Program-made: the position numbers and the translations under genes
In this document: positions 34,231-44,663 of the stretch, one piece after another
Layout of the letters: every line of letters begins with the position of its first letter
Position numbering within the stretch: position 1 is the stretch's first letter
The notes under the pieces: model-generated
Told to the model about the DNA's origin: nothing
Seen by the model: the letters and a program-made list of their open reading frames with translations, nothing else
Database searches by the model: none
NCBI GenBank assembly: GCA_023213395.1
Contig: CM041465.1
Span: forward strand, 196,981,741 to 197,045,740
Length of the DNA: 64,000 bases
Source: Cycas panzhihuaensis
Lineage: Eukaryota > Cycadophyta
Direction: 5' to 3'

Positions 34231-35623
34231 AGACTAGTTATATCATCTCTTTAGCATTCTTGGGAAGTACAAGAATCCAAGGCAACATGTAGAGTCATTT
34301 TTAGACTAGTTTCACCCCTTCTATTAATTTGATTTGGTGCTCCCCCATTTCAAGTAGAATGCCTTTAAGATCTTTGTAAGACAGAGCAAATACATCTTTA
34401 TACTTTATAAAAAATGTATTGGCTGGAGGGACTGTTTCTTTGTTCTAATAATCATCTATGGTGACATATTAAGGTTGTTGTTCCAAGCCAATATTTATTT
34501 GTTTCACCTTTAATTTTTTATCTTTGACATATTGGCCATCTGTTTCTACTTCATGGGTAGGTGTTTGATCAGATTCCCTATTGCCATACTCTATAACAAA
34601 TTATGAAGTGGGAAAGTTCCACACTTCTTTGTGGCTTCCTTCCCTTGAAGGAGGCTCTTGTTTTGGTTGTTGGTTATCTTCTGTTGGCACATCGAATAAC
34701 GTTTCCATGTTATGGCATGGTTTTTTCTAAGGCAAAAGTTTGTTTTTGAAGGTATTGAATGTAGGGATGGCTGCTATGATATGCAAAAGTTTTGCAAAAA
34801 TCCTATTGTAAGTGTTGCCAATTCATTTTATCAAATTTATCACAATATTCAAAACGTGTCTTACTTATGTTGCCAAAAGTCACTGCCCAATGGTGGGGCC
34901 CATTTTGATTAATGTTGCCATTGGGTTTTCCAAATTTGCCTACATTCTTGGAGGTGGTGGTATGGGTTTCTTTTCAACATGGCATATTGGTAACTCATTA
35001 TTGTGTATTTGAAATCTTATATATAACCTTTCAATCCATCATTTTAATGTGAGAATCAAAAGAAGATTTATGCAACTAATCTAATTTCTTCCATTTATTA
35101 TCTTTGGGTGTGAAGCTTTGCAACTCCCTCGTAGCCTACAATTAGTAAAGGAACATGAGGCGATATAAGATGCACAGATTTTGCAAATAAGAATTGCAAA
35201 GCTTCATAAGCTTTCTAATTCCATCAAGCGTTAGAAGTTTGCTTTTTCTTTTCTTGTTGCTCTATGAAGTGCATTGCCTTCTATAGAGTTATGTTCGCTT
35301 CTTGTAGTAACTTCTTTTCTACTCGCTGCTTTAGAAAAGTAGATTCTTGCAATGGAGGAGAAACAAACTTACTACTGAGGTTTTGCATATGCACCTCTAC
35401 CCCATCCGTTTGATCATTTGGTATCCTCATGACCAAATTGGAAGCATGCACCTTGGCGTTTGAATCCTTTGGCCAAGTTGCCCATTTGGGATCTATAGGT
35501 TTGCATTTTTCACATATAAATTCACCATTGTTCTTTTGCAAAGGGTAGTCTATTCAAAGATGTCCCCAATGTAAAACATAAATGGGAGTAGATTGCCTTG
35601 GTTCTTCCATTATATTGTTTATA
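34231..35623 (-). pseudogene. gag C-terminus, protease region and RT start of gypsy F
   Basis: From the right: a decayed zinc knuckle (IYVLHWGHL, then IDYPLQ, at about 35547-35585), then an open piece 35281-35541 including GEFICEKCKPIDPKWATW and SNLVMRIPNDQ. Protease at about 34750-35000 is unreadable in one frame. 34231-34730 reads METLFDVPTEDN, later YKDVFALSYKDLKGILLEMG and HQIKLIEGVKLV, the start of reverse transcriptase, then diverges. Confidence 0.75.
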
Positions 35624-35628
35624 TGTCT

Positions 35629-36161
35629 TGTGAAAATGGGCATTAAGCCACATTAGTCCCAAGAACTTAAGTGAAAGCACAATACCACAAATGCATGAAG
35701 CATAAAACACAAAGAACACAAAGAGAAATAGGAGCAAGATCAAGATACCATGAATGGGAGTTGGAATTAGTCCAACCACCAAAGAATGCTTCAGCTTGAT
35801 TAGCAAACTGACAGAACAACAATGAGCTCCTCCTCTTGAGATGAGCAACAATGAAGAGAGGCCTCTTTAAATAGAAGAAGATGAGAGGCCAAAGGCTATT
35901 GCATGATTGACAAGTGTCAATCATGCAATGCATGCTTGCATGTAGGACAAGTGTCCATTGGGAGCTCATGTGAGCAAAAGTGCAAGGGGGTCATTTGACC
36001 CTTAAGTGACAACGTTATGTCACTAGACATAAAGTGGGTGTGTACTTTATCACTTAAGTGATAAAGTCACACCTAAAGTACAAAAGTGCACACATAATAC
36101 AAGAATAGAAAGTACATTAGCTTAACATTATAAACATAAGGTAAACCATGAGGTTTAACAC
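35629..36161 (-). repeat. 3' LTR of copia E (533 bp)
   Basis: TGTGAA...TAACA on the plus strand. It contains the 20-bp palindrome (36046-36065), a perfect 14-bp-arm hairpin (35899-35928) and a TATTTAAAG TATA-like box on the minus strand near 35868. Confidence 0.95.
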
Positions 36162-36172
36162 CCCCCCTTATT
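36162..36172 (-). other. Polypurine tract of copia E
   Basis: C-run on the plus strand directly inside the 3' LTR; on the minus strand it reads TAAGGGGGGG, matching the tract of copia D. Confidence 0.9.
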
Positions 36173-36179
36173 GTTTATA

Positions 36180-37715
36180 ATGTTGAGTCGAACTCTAGAC
36201 CATCTCTAAATTTTACAAATTTGTCTCTACCAAGTGGCTTGGTAAAGATATCTCGCCGCTCCGCTCCGTTGGTCGATATTGAAGAGTGATCTCACCACCG
36301 TGTACATGCTCCCCGATGAAATGATGGTGAACTTCAATATGTTTGGTCCGCGGCGTGGAAGACCTGGATTCTTAGTTAGCTTGAGGACACTCGATTGTCA
36401 CAATGAATCTTTGCCGGGTCACCGCCATCGAAATCCAAGCTCACCAAGAATCCGTGGCCGATAGCCTCACAAGTCTACCGACCGCAGCTTTGTACTCTGC
36501 TTCAGTGGAGGACAAAGTAACATTTGGTTGCTTCTTGCAACTCCATGAAACAGCTGTTGAACTAAGGGTAAAACAGTAACCCGAGGTTGATTTCCTGCTA
36601 TCCTGGCATCCTGCCCAATCAGAATCAGAGAACCCCTCCAAAGTGAAGCTCTCCTTATGTACATACTCAAGTCCAAGCTGCAATGTTCCTTTGATATATT
36701 TGAGTATGCGTTTTGCTGCTTTCCAATGCTTCTGATTGGGTTGAGACATGAAGCGAGAGCAAATCCCAAATGCAAATGAGATGTCTGGACGAGTGTTGGT
36801 AAGATATATTAAGCTACCAATCAACTGTCGATAAAGAGTGGAATCTGCTGGTTCAGCTTCCTCATTAAGAGAAAGCTTGGTGCCATTCTCCATGGGTGTA
36901 GGCGCCTGCCTTGCGTCAGGCATCCTGAATCTCTGCAAGATGTCCCAAGAATATTTTGTTTGGAAAATGAAGATATAGCCTGGCTGCTGCCATACCTCAA
37001 AGCCTAGAAAGTAATGGAGAAGTCCAAGATCAGTCATCTCAAAACTTCTCTTCAAATCATCCTGGAGAACATTGATGAGCTTAGTGTCATCACCCGTGAT
37101 CACTAAGTCATCTACATACAAGGCAATATAAATGACATGGTGATGTTCATGTTTGATATACAAGTTTGGATCAGATGTGGATCGATGAAACCCATGTCTC
37201 AAAAAGTGTTCATTGATTTTTGCGTCCCATGCCCTAGGAGCTTGCTTCAAGCCATACAAAGCCTTCTTGAGGCGACATACCAAATGCTCCTTGCCTTGTT
37301 CCTTGTAACCAGGAGGTTGCTTCAAGTATACCTCCTCTTGAAGATCGCCGTTGAGGAAGGCGCTCTTCACGTCCATCTGATGTACGGGCCATTTGCATTG
37401 TGCAGCTAAGGCCAAGAGAAGTCTGATGGTGTTCATGTTTGCTACAGGTGCAAAGGTCTCCTCGTAATCAATTCCTTCCTTTTGTTTGAACCCCTTTGCT
37501 ACAAGTCTTGCTTTCTGTCGCTTGAGTGTCCCATCAGAATGGAATTTGGTCTTGTAGACCCATTTACAACTGATTGCCTGCTTGTGTGGAGGCAATTCGA
37601 CCAAGTCCCAAGTACCATTCTTGTGAATGGATTGAATCTCCTCATCCATGGCAGCTTTCCAACTGTCACTTTGTGAAGCCTCTACAAAGGTAGTAGGCTC
37701 ATCAATAGAAAGCAC
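36180..37715 (-). pseudogene. Reverse transcriptase-RNase H of copia E
   Basis: 36441-37715 is a continuous 424-codon frame, the longest open polymerase here. It has [18 protein letters not shown] (residues 19-36), [15 protein letters not shown] (111-125), [10 protein letters not shown] (154-163), [11 protein letters not shown] (200-210), LHYFLGFEV and RNase H with FSDSDWAGC and LSSTEAEY. A frameshift after EYKAAV breaks RNase H; the remaining tail to 36180 is in other frames. The active-site YVDD is intact. Confidence 0.93.
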
Positions 37716-38819
37716 TTCAGCTATAAGTGCAAAGTTTGTTTGCTGCCGATACTTTGATGGACGTTTCCCTTCAATGATATGACCATCCTGTACCGTTTGA
37801 GTGTACCACTTAGGTAACTTCTGAAATGATGTGGCATGAACCTCAATATCTTCCGTCTAAGTGTGGGAGTAATGTAAGATGAAGTGGAAGGTTCAAGTGG
37901 AGCAGATGAAGATGAAGTAGATGGTACAGGAGGTGCAGATGAAGAACACGGTGTATAAGATTGAGAGGAAGGAAAATCCTCAACAATCTTTTTCCCTTTG
38001 TTAATGGGGGATTAGATTGATGCCATATCCAACTCTTTTTGATCATCCTCAACAAAGATTACATCTCTTGAGAAATGCATTTTTCTCCCAAGTGGATCAT
38101 ACAATTTGTAGGCTTTGCTATGGATTGCATATCCTACAAAAATGCATTTGAGGCTATGTTTGTCCAACTTTGTTCTTTGTTGATCACGCAGTACACCCGA
38201 ATGTCCTCAAATGGCTGATAGTTGGCTTCTTTCCAGACCATGCCTCCTCAGGTGTGATATCGGTGACTGCTATTGTAGGACTTCGATTGGCCACATAGGC
38301 TGCTGTATGAAATGCTTCGGCCCAGTAAGCTCTTGGAAGCCCTTTTGCATGCATCATTGTTTTGGCTTTATTAGCCAAAGTTCTATTCATCCTCTCAGAG
38401 ACTCCATTTTGCTGAGGAGTATGAGGAGCTGTGAGTTGTCTCTGAATTCCATTATCCTTGCAAAATTGGTTGAATTCATTTGAAGTGAATTCTCCTCCAT
38501 TATTTGACCTTAATGTGCCAATTGAGTAGCCAGATTCATTTTCTACTTCCGCCTTGAACTCTTTGAACTTGGAGAAGGCTTCTGATTTTTGCTTTAGGAA
38601 GTAGACCCAGACTTTGTGAGAGAAGTCATCAATGAAAGATATGTAGTACAATGCTCCTCCAAAGGATTGGGTGGACATGGGTCCACATAAGTCTGAGTGA
38701 ACTAACTGCAAAGGATAAGATGCACGCCATGCTTTGCCTTTAGGAAAAGGCAACCGATGTTGTGTCCCCATTATGCAAGCTTCAAAGACATTTTGAACCA
38801 TACATCTTTGGAAGCCCAT
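37716..38819 (-). pseudogene. Integrase of copia E
   Basis: 38184-38819 encodes LQLVHSDLCGP with the first catalytic Asp, then SIGTLRSNNGGEF, where the second catalytic Asp is Asn, and NGVSERMNRT with the Glu. The sister element D has Asp here, so the change is a loss in E. The C-terminal region and Ser/Pro-rich linker (37716-38183) are broken by a frameshift near 38184 and stops. Confidence 0.9.
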
Positions 38820-40333
38820 ACACCATGCTTTTGTTTATCATCTGCTTCAGATTGTCTAGGCTTAAATGTCCTAGACGTTGATGCCATAACTGAATTTTTG
38901 ACAAAGATGTGGAACCAGGGTAAGCAAAATCAAGAGTAATGTTATTGGCATCTAACTTATAAAGACCTTGATCCTCATAGGCTACAGCTACGATCTGGTC
39001 ATCTTTGTCACAAATGATACATTTCCCATTTTTAAATAGTACGCTCGTTTGTTGCTTGTTCAACTGGCTAACAGATAGCAGATTCTTCTCCATAGAAGGA
39101 ATGAAGTAGGCATCACTGTTGGGAAATGATGAGGAAGGATTTTGAGAAGAATGAAAAGGAGCTATTGTGCCTATTCCTGAAATTTCAACTGATTCATTGT
39201 TTCCAAAGGTCATTGATTGACCTTTACCTTCCTTGATGTTGCATAGGAGTTCTTCACTCCCTGTCATATGTTGGGAAGCTCCTAAATCGACGATCCAAGT
39301 GTTGTCAATGTTGCATGATTGGTATGCACAAAACAATTTGTCTTCATTGGCAAACTGATTAAAATGGCATTGGTAGCCACCTCTTTGACCCCCCCTGCCT
39401 CTTGGACCTCCTTGATAGGCACCTCGATTTGGTCGAGGGGGATTCACCGGTGATCCGCCGTTGGAACCTTTGTTGAAACTGTTGTCGTGGCTGCTGTTGT
39501 CTTTGACCCCGTATCGCCGCCGCCGTTGTTGTCTTCGAAGATCCGCTTGCTTCTTTCTGCAATCAGGTGCAATGTGGCCAGGTTTGCCACAATAATGACA
39601 TACGACATTGGACTTGGAAGATCCAATGTTCATATTTCCAAACTGCTTTGTGAATTGGATTTTTGATTTGCCTTTGCCTTTGCCGTGAAAGCACCGTTGT
39701 AGATGGTTCTTCATTATCCTTAGCATAAATTTGTTCTTCTTGAAGCAATAAGCTTTCAAGTTCATTGAATGTCATCTCCCGTAGTGAACCATCTCGTGTA
39801 GTTGATGATATAAAGCCGTTGTAGTCCTTTGGTAATGCTTTTGTGATGGAGGCTATGATTTTATCTCTTGTAGCTGGACTACCTAAAGTATTTAATTCAT
39901 TACAAACCTCCTTAATGGAGGACAAGAATGCCGACATTGGCTTTACAAATTTGATAGAGTACAATTTTGCTTTTATCATCAAAATGCGAGCTTCATCTCG
40001 CCTTTCATACAAAGAGGACAATGTGTCCCATGCTTCTTTAGAAGATTTTGCAGAAGAAATATTTTGGTCTACATTTATGTCCACAACCATACGAATGAAT
40101 GGCAAAGCAATTTTGTTTTTGGCCTCCCATGCAGCAACATATTCATCATCCACAGGTGCAGGTTGATTTTCATTATTATTATCCACAGGTGCAGGATTGG
40201 GGATTCTTCCAGAAACATATCCCCAAAATTCATTCATTATCAAGAGATTTTTTGTGATTCTTTTCCATTCTTGATAATTTGATTGCCCTGTTAGCCTTAT
40301 GGTACATGCATTAAGCATGTTTATGGCAGCCAT
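38782..40333 (-). pseudogene. gag-protease of copia E
   Basis: ATG at 40331-40333 opens MAAINMLNACTIRLTGQSNY. Gag is open to EEPST (about 39670), then shifts frame into 38782-39765. That frame carries the zinc knuckle CHYCGKPGHIAPDC, an Arg/Gly-rich tail, the protease motif WIVDLGASQHMTG (Asp-Leu-Gly for Asp-Ser-Gly) and the GAG-pre-integrase LWHQRLGHLS. An internal duplication gives two PAPVD motifs not paired in D. Confidence 0.92.
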
Positions 40334-41577
40334 CTTTCCACTTGATTAAGAGCTAGCAAGTAACTTGGTGACTTCAAAGCTTCGCTTAAGACCCACCCTC
40401 AAACAACACCACCAGTCTTGATTTTACAAGAAGATCCAACAACCGGTGGGGTGAAGAGAGGTGGAGGACTCTGGCTATTGAGTTGACCCAAAGTTAAGTG
40501 TAGCGGAGGCAAGGATTTGACCTTTTTCGAGCCTCTCCAACCCAATTTTAAATTCACTTTTAAACAAGTCTAAGTGAATTTTTAATGTCCTCTTACTTGG
40601 ATTTTTATGCCTTTTGGCTTACAAAGAATGCTTCTTAAGAAGCAATGAAAGAATGAGCACAAAAAAAAGATTTCAAGTGCTTTATGATCCAAGTGAGGTG
40701 CTATGTATGCTTGAGTACAATGATAAAGTACTTTGAGTACTTAAAAGAAAATGATGTAAGGCACCTTTGATGAAGACAACAAAAATGGGTTCCTTTTAAC
40801 TTTCAAAATCTGATGAAGTGATGAAGCCACAAGGAAGGTGTACTCAAGAAATGCTCCAAAGCCAATACGAACTCCACGCAGCAGCTGTTGAGACTTAAAA
40901 TGTCTCAACAATCCAACAAAGAAATTGTGATTTTATTAAGTTTCACATTGAGTCTTCCCTTTTTTGAACTTTGGAAGGCCAAGGTCACCATGCAAGGTGC
41001 CAGAAAAAAATGAAATTAGGTGGTAATTTTCTTCACCTTTACAATGTAGATATGCCTTTTGATTACATTAATTAAGCTCAATGATGCTTTAATAGCATGA
41101 AGGTGTGCTAAAAGAGCTTAAAACAAGTGCTGAAAATCAACTTTTTAACAATTTTGCCTCCTTAGAACACCACGCAGGGAGTCTTTTTAGGCATTTTAAC
41201 CAAGCACCATTATACTTCAATAAGAGGAGAATGACTTGTCATTCGTTGAGTCCTCTTTTGATCAACAAAATTTTAATCAAGTTAAGTACTAAAGAAAAAT
41301 ACTTTTGAGAACCACTTATAAAAAAGCTTTATAAGTGAGATTAAATCTCACTAAAAAAAAATAGATTTCTTAAGGTAATTATACGCCAATGTCTCAGAAA
41401 AATCTTCAAGTAGGCCCAAATTTATAAAGACTTAAAGTCTCTTAAGACTCCCTTGATTAAAAGAAATTCTTCTTAAGTAAAAAATTCTCTTAAAAGAAAG
41501 AAACCTTAAAAGACTTTGATTCACATGAGCATATTGTTGAAAATATGCTATTATGTATATATCAAGGTGTTGATTTT

Positions 41578-42045
41578 TCAATCGCAATTGATAGAATGGG
41601 CACTGGTGATCAAAGGCGTACCGACCGGCAAGCAGGCCGATCTTGTTGGCGCCGCTTGATTGGGTTGTGTCCGACCGCGTAGGCCGACTTGGCAGTGTGC
41701 TGACTTGGCAGTGTGCTGACTGGGCAGAGTGCTGACTGGGCACTGCGGTCGGGTCTTGACCGGTGGCGTGGCCGATTGGATCGAGCGCACTGACCGGCCG
41801 CCGATTGGGCGCCACCGACCGGGCGCACTGATTGGGCGCCGACCGGGCCGCTGTCGACCGGGCCGGGGTGAGAGAGTATGTAGTTCGTGAATCCTCTTCT
41901 GCGGTGGTTTGAGCAGTCCCTTGCGCAGGTGTCCTTTATGCATAGCTTTGGACAGGCAGAGCTCTGCAAATATGGACTTCTTCAAGTGCAGGGATAGAGG
42001 ATAGTCCAAAGGCATGATTTCAAGAACAGAAGACAAAGATGACAA
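41578..42045 (-). CDS. 155-codon open frame in the E leader
   Basis: Opens MSSLSSVLEIMPLDYPLSLH and becomes Arg/Pro/Ser-rich across the GC-rich repeats. It lies upstream of gag on the same strand, so it could be an upstream ORF, a captured gene fragment, or a chance frame favoured by high GC. No domain is recognised, and a second long frame overlaps it in the same stretch, which weakens the coding case. Confidence 0.2.
   Translation of the reverse strand: MSSLSSVLEIMPLDYPLSLHLKKSIFAELCLSKAMHKGHLRKGLLKPPQKRIHELHTLSPRPGRQRPGRRPISAPGRWRPIGGRSVRSIQSATPPVKTRPQCPVSTLPSQHTAKSAHCQVGLRGRTQPNQAAPTRSACLPVGTPLITSAHSINCD
41688..41751. repeat. 16-bp tandem repeat, about four units
   Basis: Units start at 41688, 41704, 41720 and 41736. 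The first two are identical (CTTGGCAGTGTGCTGA) and the rest diverge progressively into a GACCGG/GATTGG-rich degenerate array reaching about 41870. Confidence 0.9.
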
Positions 42046-42102
42046 GTTAACAGTGCTTAAACAAACTTAGCTTTCAAACAAACCAAGTTTAGAAACCTTT
42101 CA

Positions 42103-42114
42103 GCTCTGATACCA
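42103..42114 (-). other. Primer-binding site of copia E (initiator tRNA-Met)
   Basis: The minus strand reads TGGTATCAGAGC two bases from the LTR end. Confidence 0.95.
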
Positions 42115-42116
42115 AA

Positions 42117-42657
42117 TGTGAAAATGGGCATTAAAGCCACATTAGTCCCAAGAACTTAAGTGAAAGCACAATACCACAAATGCATGAAGCATAAAACACA
42201 AAGAACACAAAGAGAAATAGGAGCAAGATCAAGATACCATGAATGGGAGTTGGAATTAGTCCAACCACCAAAGAATGCTTCAACTTGATTAGCAAACTGA
42301 CAGAATAACAATGAGCTCCTCCTCTTGAGATGAGCAACAATGAAGAGAGGTCTCTTTAAATAGAAGAAGATGAGAGGCCAAAGGCTATTGCATGATTGAC
42401 AAGTATCAATCATGCAATGCATGCTTGCATGTAGGACAAGTGTCCCTTGGGAGCTCATGTGAGCAAAAGTGCAACGGGGTCATTTGACCCTTAAGTGACA
42501 ATGTTATGTCACTAGACATAAAGTGGGTGTGTACTTTATCACTTAAGTGATAAAGTCACACCTAAAGTACAAAAGTGCAAAAGTGCACACATAATACAAG
42601 AATAGAAAGTACATTAGCTTAACATTATAAACATAAGGTAAACCATGAGGTTTAACA
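42117..42657 (-). repeat. 5' LTR of copia E (541 bp)
   Basis: Nearly identical to 35629-36161. Extra length comes from an 8-bp repeat (AAAAGTGC) near 42570 and one added base near 42135. The palindrome (42535-42554) is intact; the hairpin (42388-42417) has one mismatch. Confidence 0.95.
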
Positions 42658-42662
42658 TGTCT

Positions 42663-44415
42663 TGTGTCTCATTTTTTGAAAATACATCCCTCCCTATTAG
42701 AATTGATGGAACCCCACTTCAAATTTTGCTTTGTGTGATATTCATTGTGCATTAAAGTTGCATTGCTTGGTGGAATGATTTTACATTAGGTAAATATTTC
42801 TCTAGGATTTTGCTAGAAGCTCCATATGGTGTTTAGTTGCGCATGTAACCTTGTTGGTTATAAGGTGGAGGACACAATATGTCTTCTCGTGGGTGTTCCA
42901 CTTGTGCCTGCAATCTTGCAATTTTGGCCTTTAGGTTCTCCACTTTTCGATTTCTCACTTTGCATCTTGTTGGTATGTAGACTGATGGTTGCAACTTGAA
43001 AGCTTCAATTTCTCTCCTCAATGCTTCAATTTTTGCATTTGGTCCCATTTCTTGTTTGCAAGTTGGTAGTCTACTTTTGATTTTCAAATTTCAATGGAAA
43101 TTCCTCATACTTGTTCATAGCTTGTCATTGGATGCAAATTTGCTTTGTCTTGCAAATGTAGTGTAAGGCCTTGGGCGAAGTACTTTGGGATGTGCATTTG
43201 AGAGAGGGGTATTAGAATCCATTTTATTAATAATGATTTGCATTTTTTTTTGTCAAAGTCTATAATTGAATCTCTTCTAGTGCTTGGAGAATAGTCATAG
43301 GAATTCGTAGGTTTTGAAATTGACCCAAGAATTTTGTTTGAATGACGTCTCTAGAAGGATTGGAGGTATTTATATATTGGCACCAAGAAATTGCTACCAC
43401 TCTTAATGTGACAAAGAATCTCGCCTTAATTTCATCCAAATCATTCATCTTTTTGATTTGTAGTAGATTCTTGAATAACGCTAAGTGATTTACAAGATTT
43501 CCTATACCCTCATATTGTAACGTATCAAAAGCTATAACGTTTTGTATAGTTACATAGGGGGTTATTGGGGGTATTGGCATATTCCACCTTGTGTTAGCCA
43601 ACACTATTGATCTTGATGGGGGGTTGGTGCCCACTATCAAACCTATTGATGGCGTGAATTTGTGTCCAATATAGGACCCTCTTGCTAATAGTGGATTTGT
43701 GCCCAAGATTCAACCTCCTCCTATTGGTGTATTTGTACCCAAGATTGAGCCTCCTCCTCCAATGTACTTCCACCTCTAGGAGGGTTATTAGCACTTCCTC
43801 CTATTGGTGGGGTACTTATGCTTGCCCCTTTAGATGGAGTACTTCCCACGATTGCTCCTACAAGTGGATCTATCATGCTTCCTTTGTACAAGGGATTATT
43901 TCTATGGGTATATGGAGTGAGCACCTCTAGGTTAGGGTGCCCCCAACCTCTATTTCAAGAAATTTTAGTCTTGTTTTCTTTCATGACATCTCCACCTGAG
44001 TTTCAATAACAATGGCTATTGATAGTTGTTGAGCCAAGTGCAATTTTAGAGCATTTGTTGTAGGTTCTTCCTATGTCATATTACACCACCATGTCTTTGG
44101 AGATACTTTCACGCCCTCAACTTACCCTTTTGAAACCTTTGTTATTTCCTCCAAATCATCTTTTGCTTGTTGTAGAGTTGGAATCTACTATTCAGGGGTT
44201 ACAAGTTATTCAATCTTTTTTCTTTCTTGGGGTTACCCCTTTTTTGTCATCCCTCCTTGATCAGGGTTTCCAGGCAATTTCCTCTTTGCTTGGGGTCTAT
44301 ATTTTACTGCAAACTACAACTTCAATGTACTCACTTGTTCTCTTTATGCCTTCCAATACTTGGTCCTCTTAGTTTTGGTATTTGGCATCACTTTGGGATT
44401 GACTTTGGGTGGCAT
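42663..44415 (-). pseudogene. gag (N-terminal part) of gypsy F
   Basis: The likely start is ATG 44413-44415 (MPPKVNPKVMPNTKTKRTKYW). A Pro/Gly-rich repetitive segment follows (43600-43930, PPxGG-like repeats). The gag domain is in 43260-43706 (FDTLQYEGIGNLVNHLALF, then KARFFVTLRVVAISWCQYI and TKFLGQFQNL). A coiled-coil-like segment is in 42833-43087 (NAKIEALRREIEAFKL). It is cut by copia E at 42657/42658. Confidence 0.78.
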
Positions 44416-44459
44416 TATAAGACCTCCAGTTGATTCCCCTTGCCTTGAAGGGCTGTCTT

Positions 44460-44663
44460 TGAAAGAATCCCTAGATACAAGAAGATGAAAGTAATCTTTA
44501 TTGCTTTATGATATAAGAGAGGATTGTACAAGTATTTAAAGAGTACATGAAATGCATGAGTGACAAGTGTCAATCAAGCTAGACAGGTATAACCACCTTC
44601 TAAATACAAAGAGATTTGAGTTAGACCGTCTAATGTTACAAAGAGTACATATTATTTCTAACA
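44460..44663 (-). repeat. 3' LTR of copia I (204 bp)
   Basis: TGAAAG...TCTAACA on the plus strand; the adjacent ACCCCCCACA-type run is the polypurine tract on the element strand. It aligns with 49822-50025. Confidence 0.9.

Larger units (their letters stand above)
40334..42102 (-). other. Leader of copia E with CpG-rich 5' module
   Basis: 40334-41580 aligns with the 3' half of the D leader and keeps the hairpin (40887-40911). 41580-42102 is unrelated to the D leader and holds a strikingly GC- and CpG-rich stretch (about 41600-41870) with 16-bp tandem repeats. Confidence 0.75.
35629..42657 (-). mobile_element. Ty1/copia retrotransposon E (structurally complete, coding broken)
   Basis: Minus-strand order: 5' LTR 42117-42657, primer-binding site 42103-42114, leader, gag, protease, integrase, reverse transcriptase, RNase H, polypurine tract 36162-36172 and 3' LTR 35629-36161. 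The target duplication TGTCT is exact at 35624-35628 and 42658-42662, inside the gag of gypsy F. Same family as D. Its LTRs differ by about seven substitutions and two small indels by eye, making it the youngest element here. Confidence 0.96.
34231..44459 (-). mobile_element. Ty3/gypsy retrotransposon F, 5' portion, split by copia E
   Basis: Minus-strand gag starts near 44415, is split by copia E, and resumes at 35623 with zinc knuckle, protease region and the first part of reverse transcriptase. It is a relative of gypsy G: both share the SYKDLKGI and LIxGVKLV motifs and the same gag layout. Homology stops near 34231 inside reverse transcriptase, so the 3' half is gone. The 5' leader is displaced by copia I. 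Confidence 0.8.

Noticed and set aside
13501-42657. D-in-G and E-in-F as one inverted segmental duplication
   Set aside because: Insertion points in gag differ, target duplications differ (CAAAC and TGTCT), leaders differ, and LTR ages differ, so the nests arose independently.
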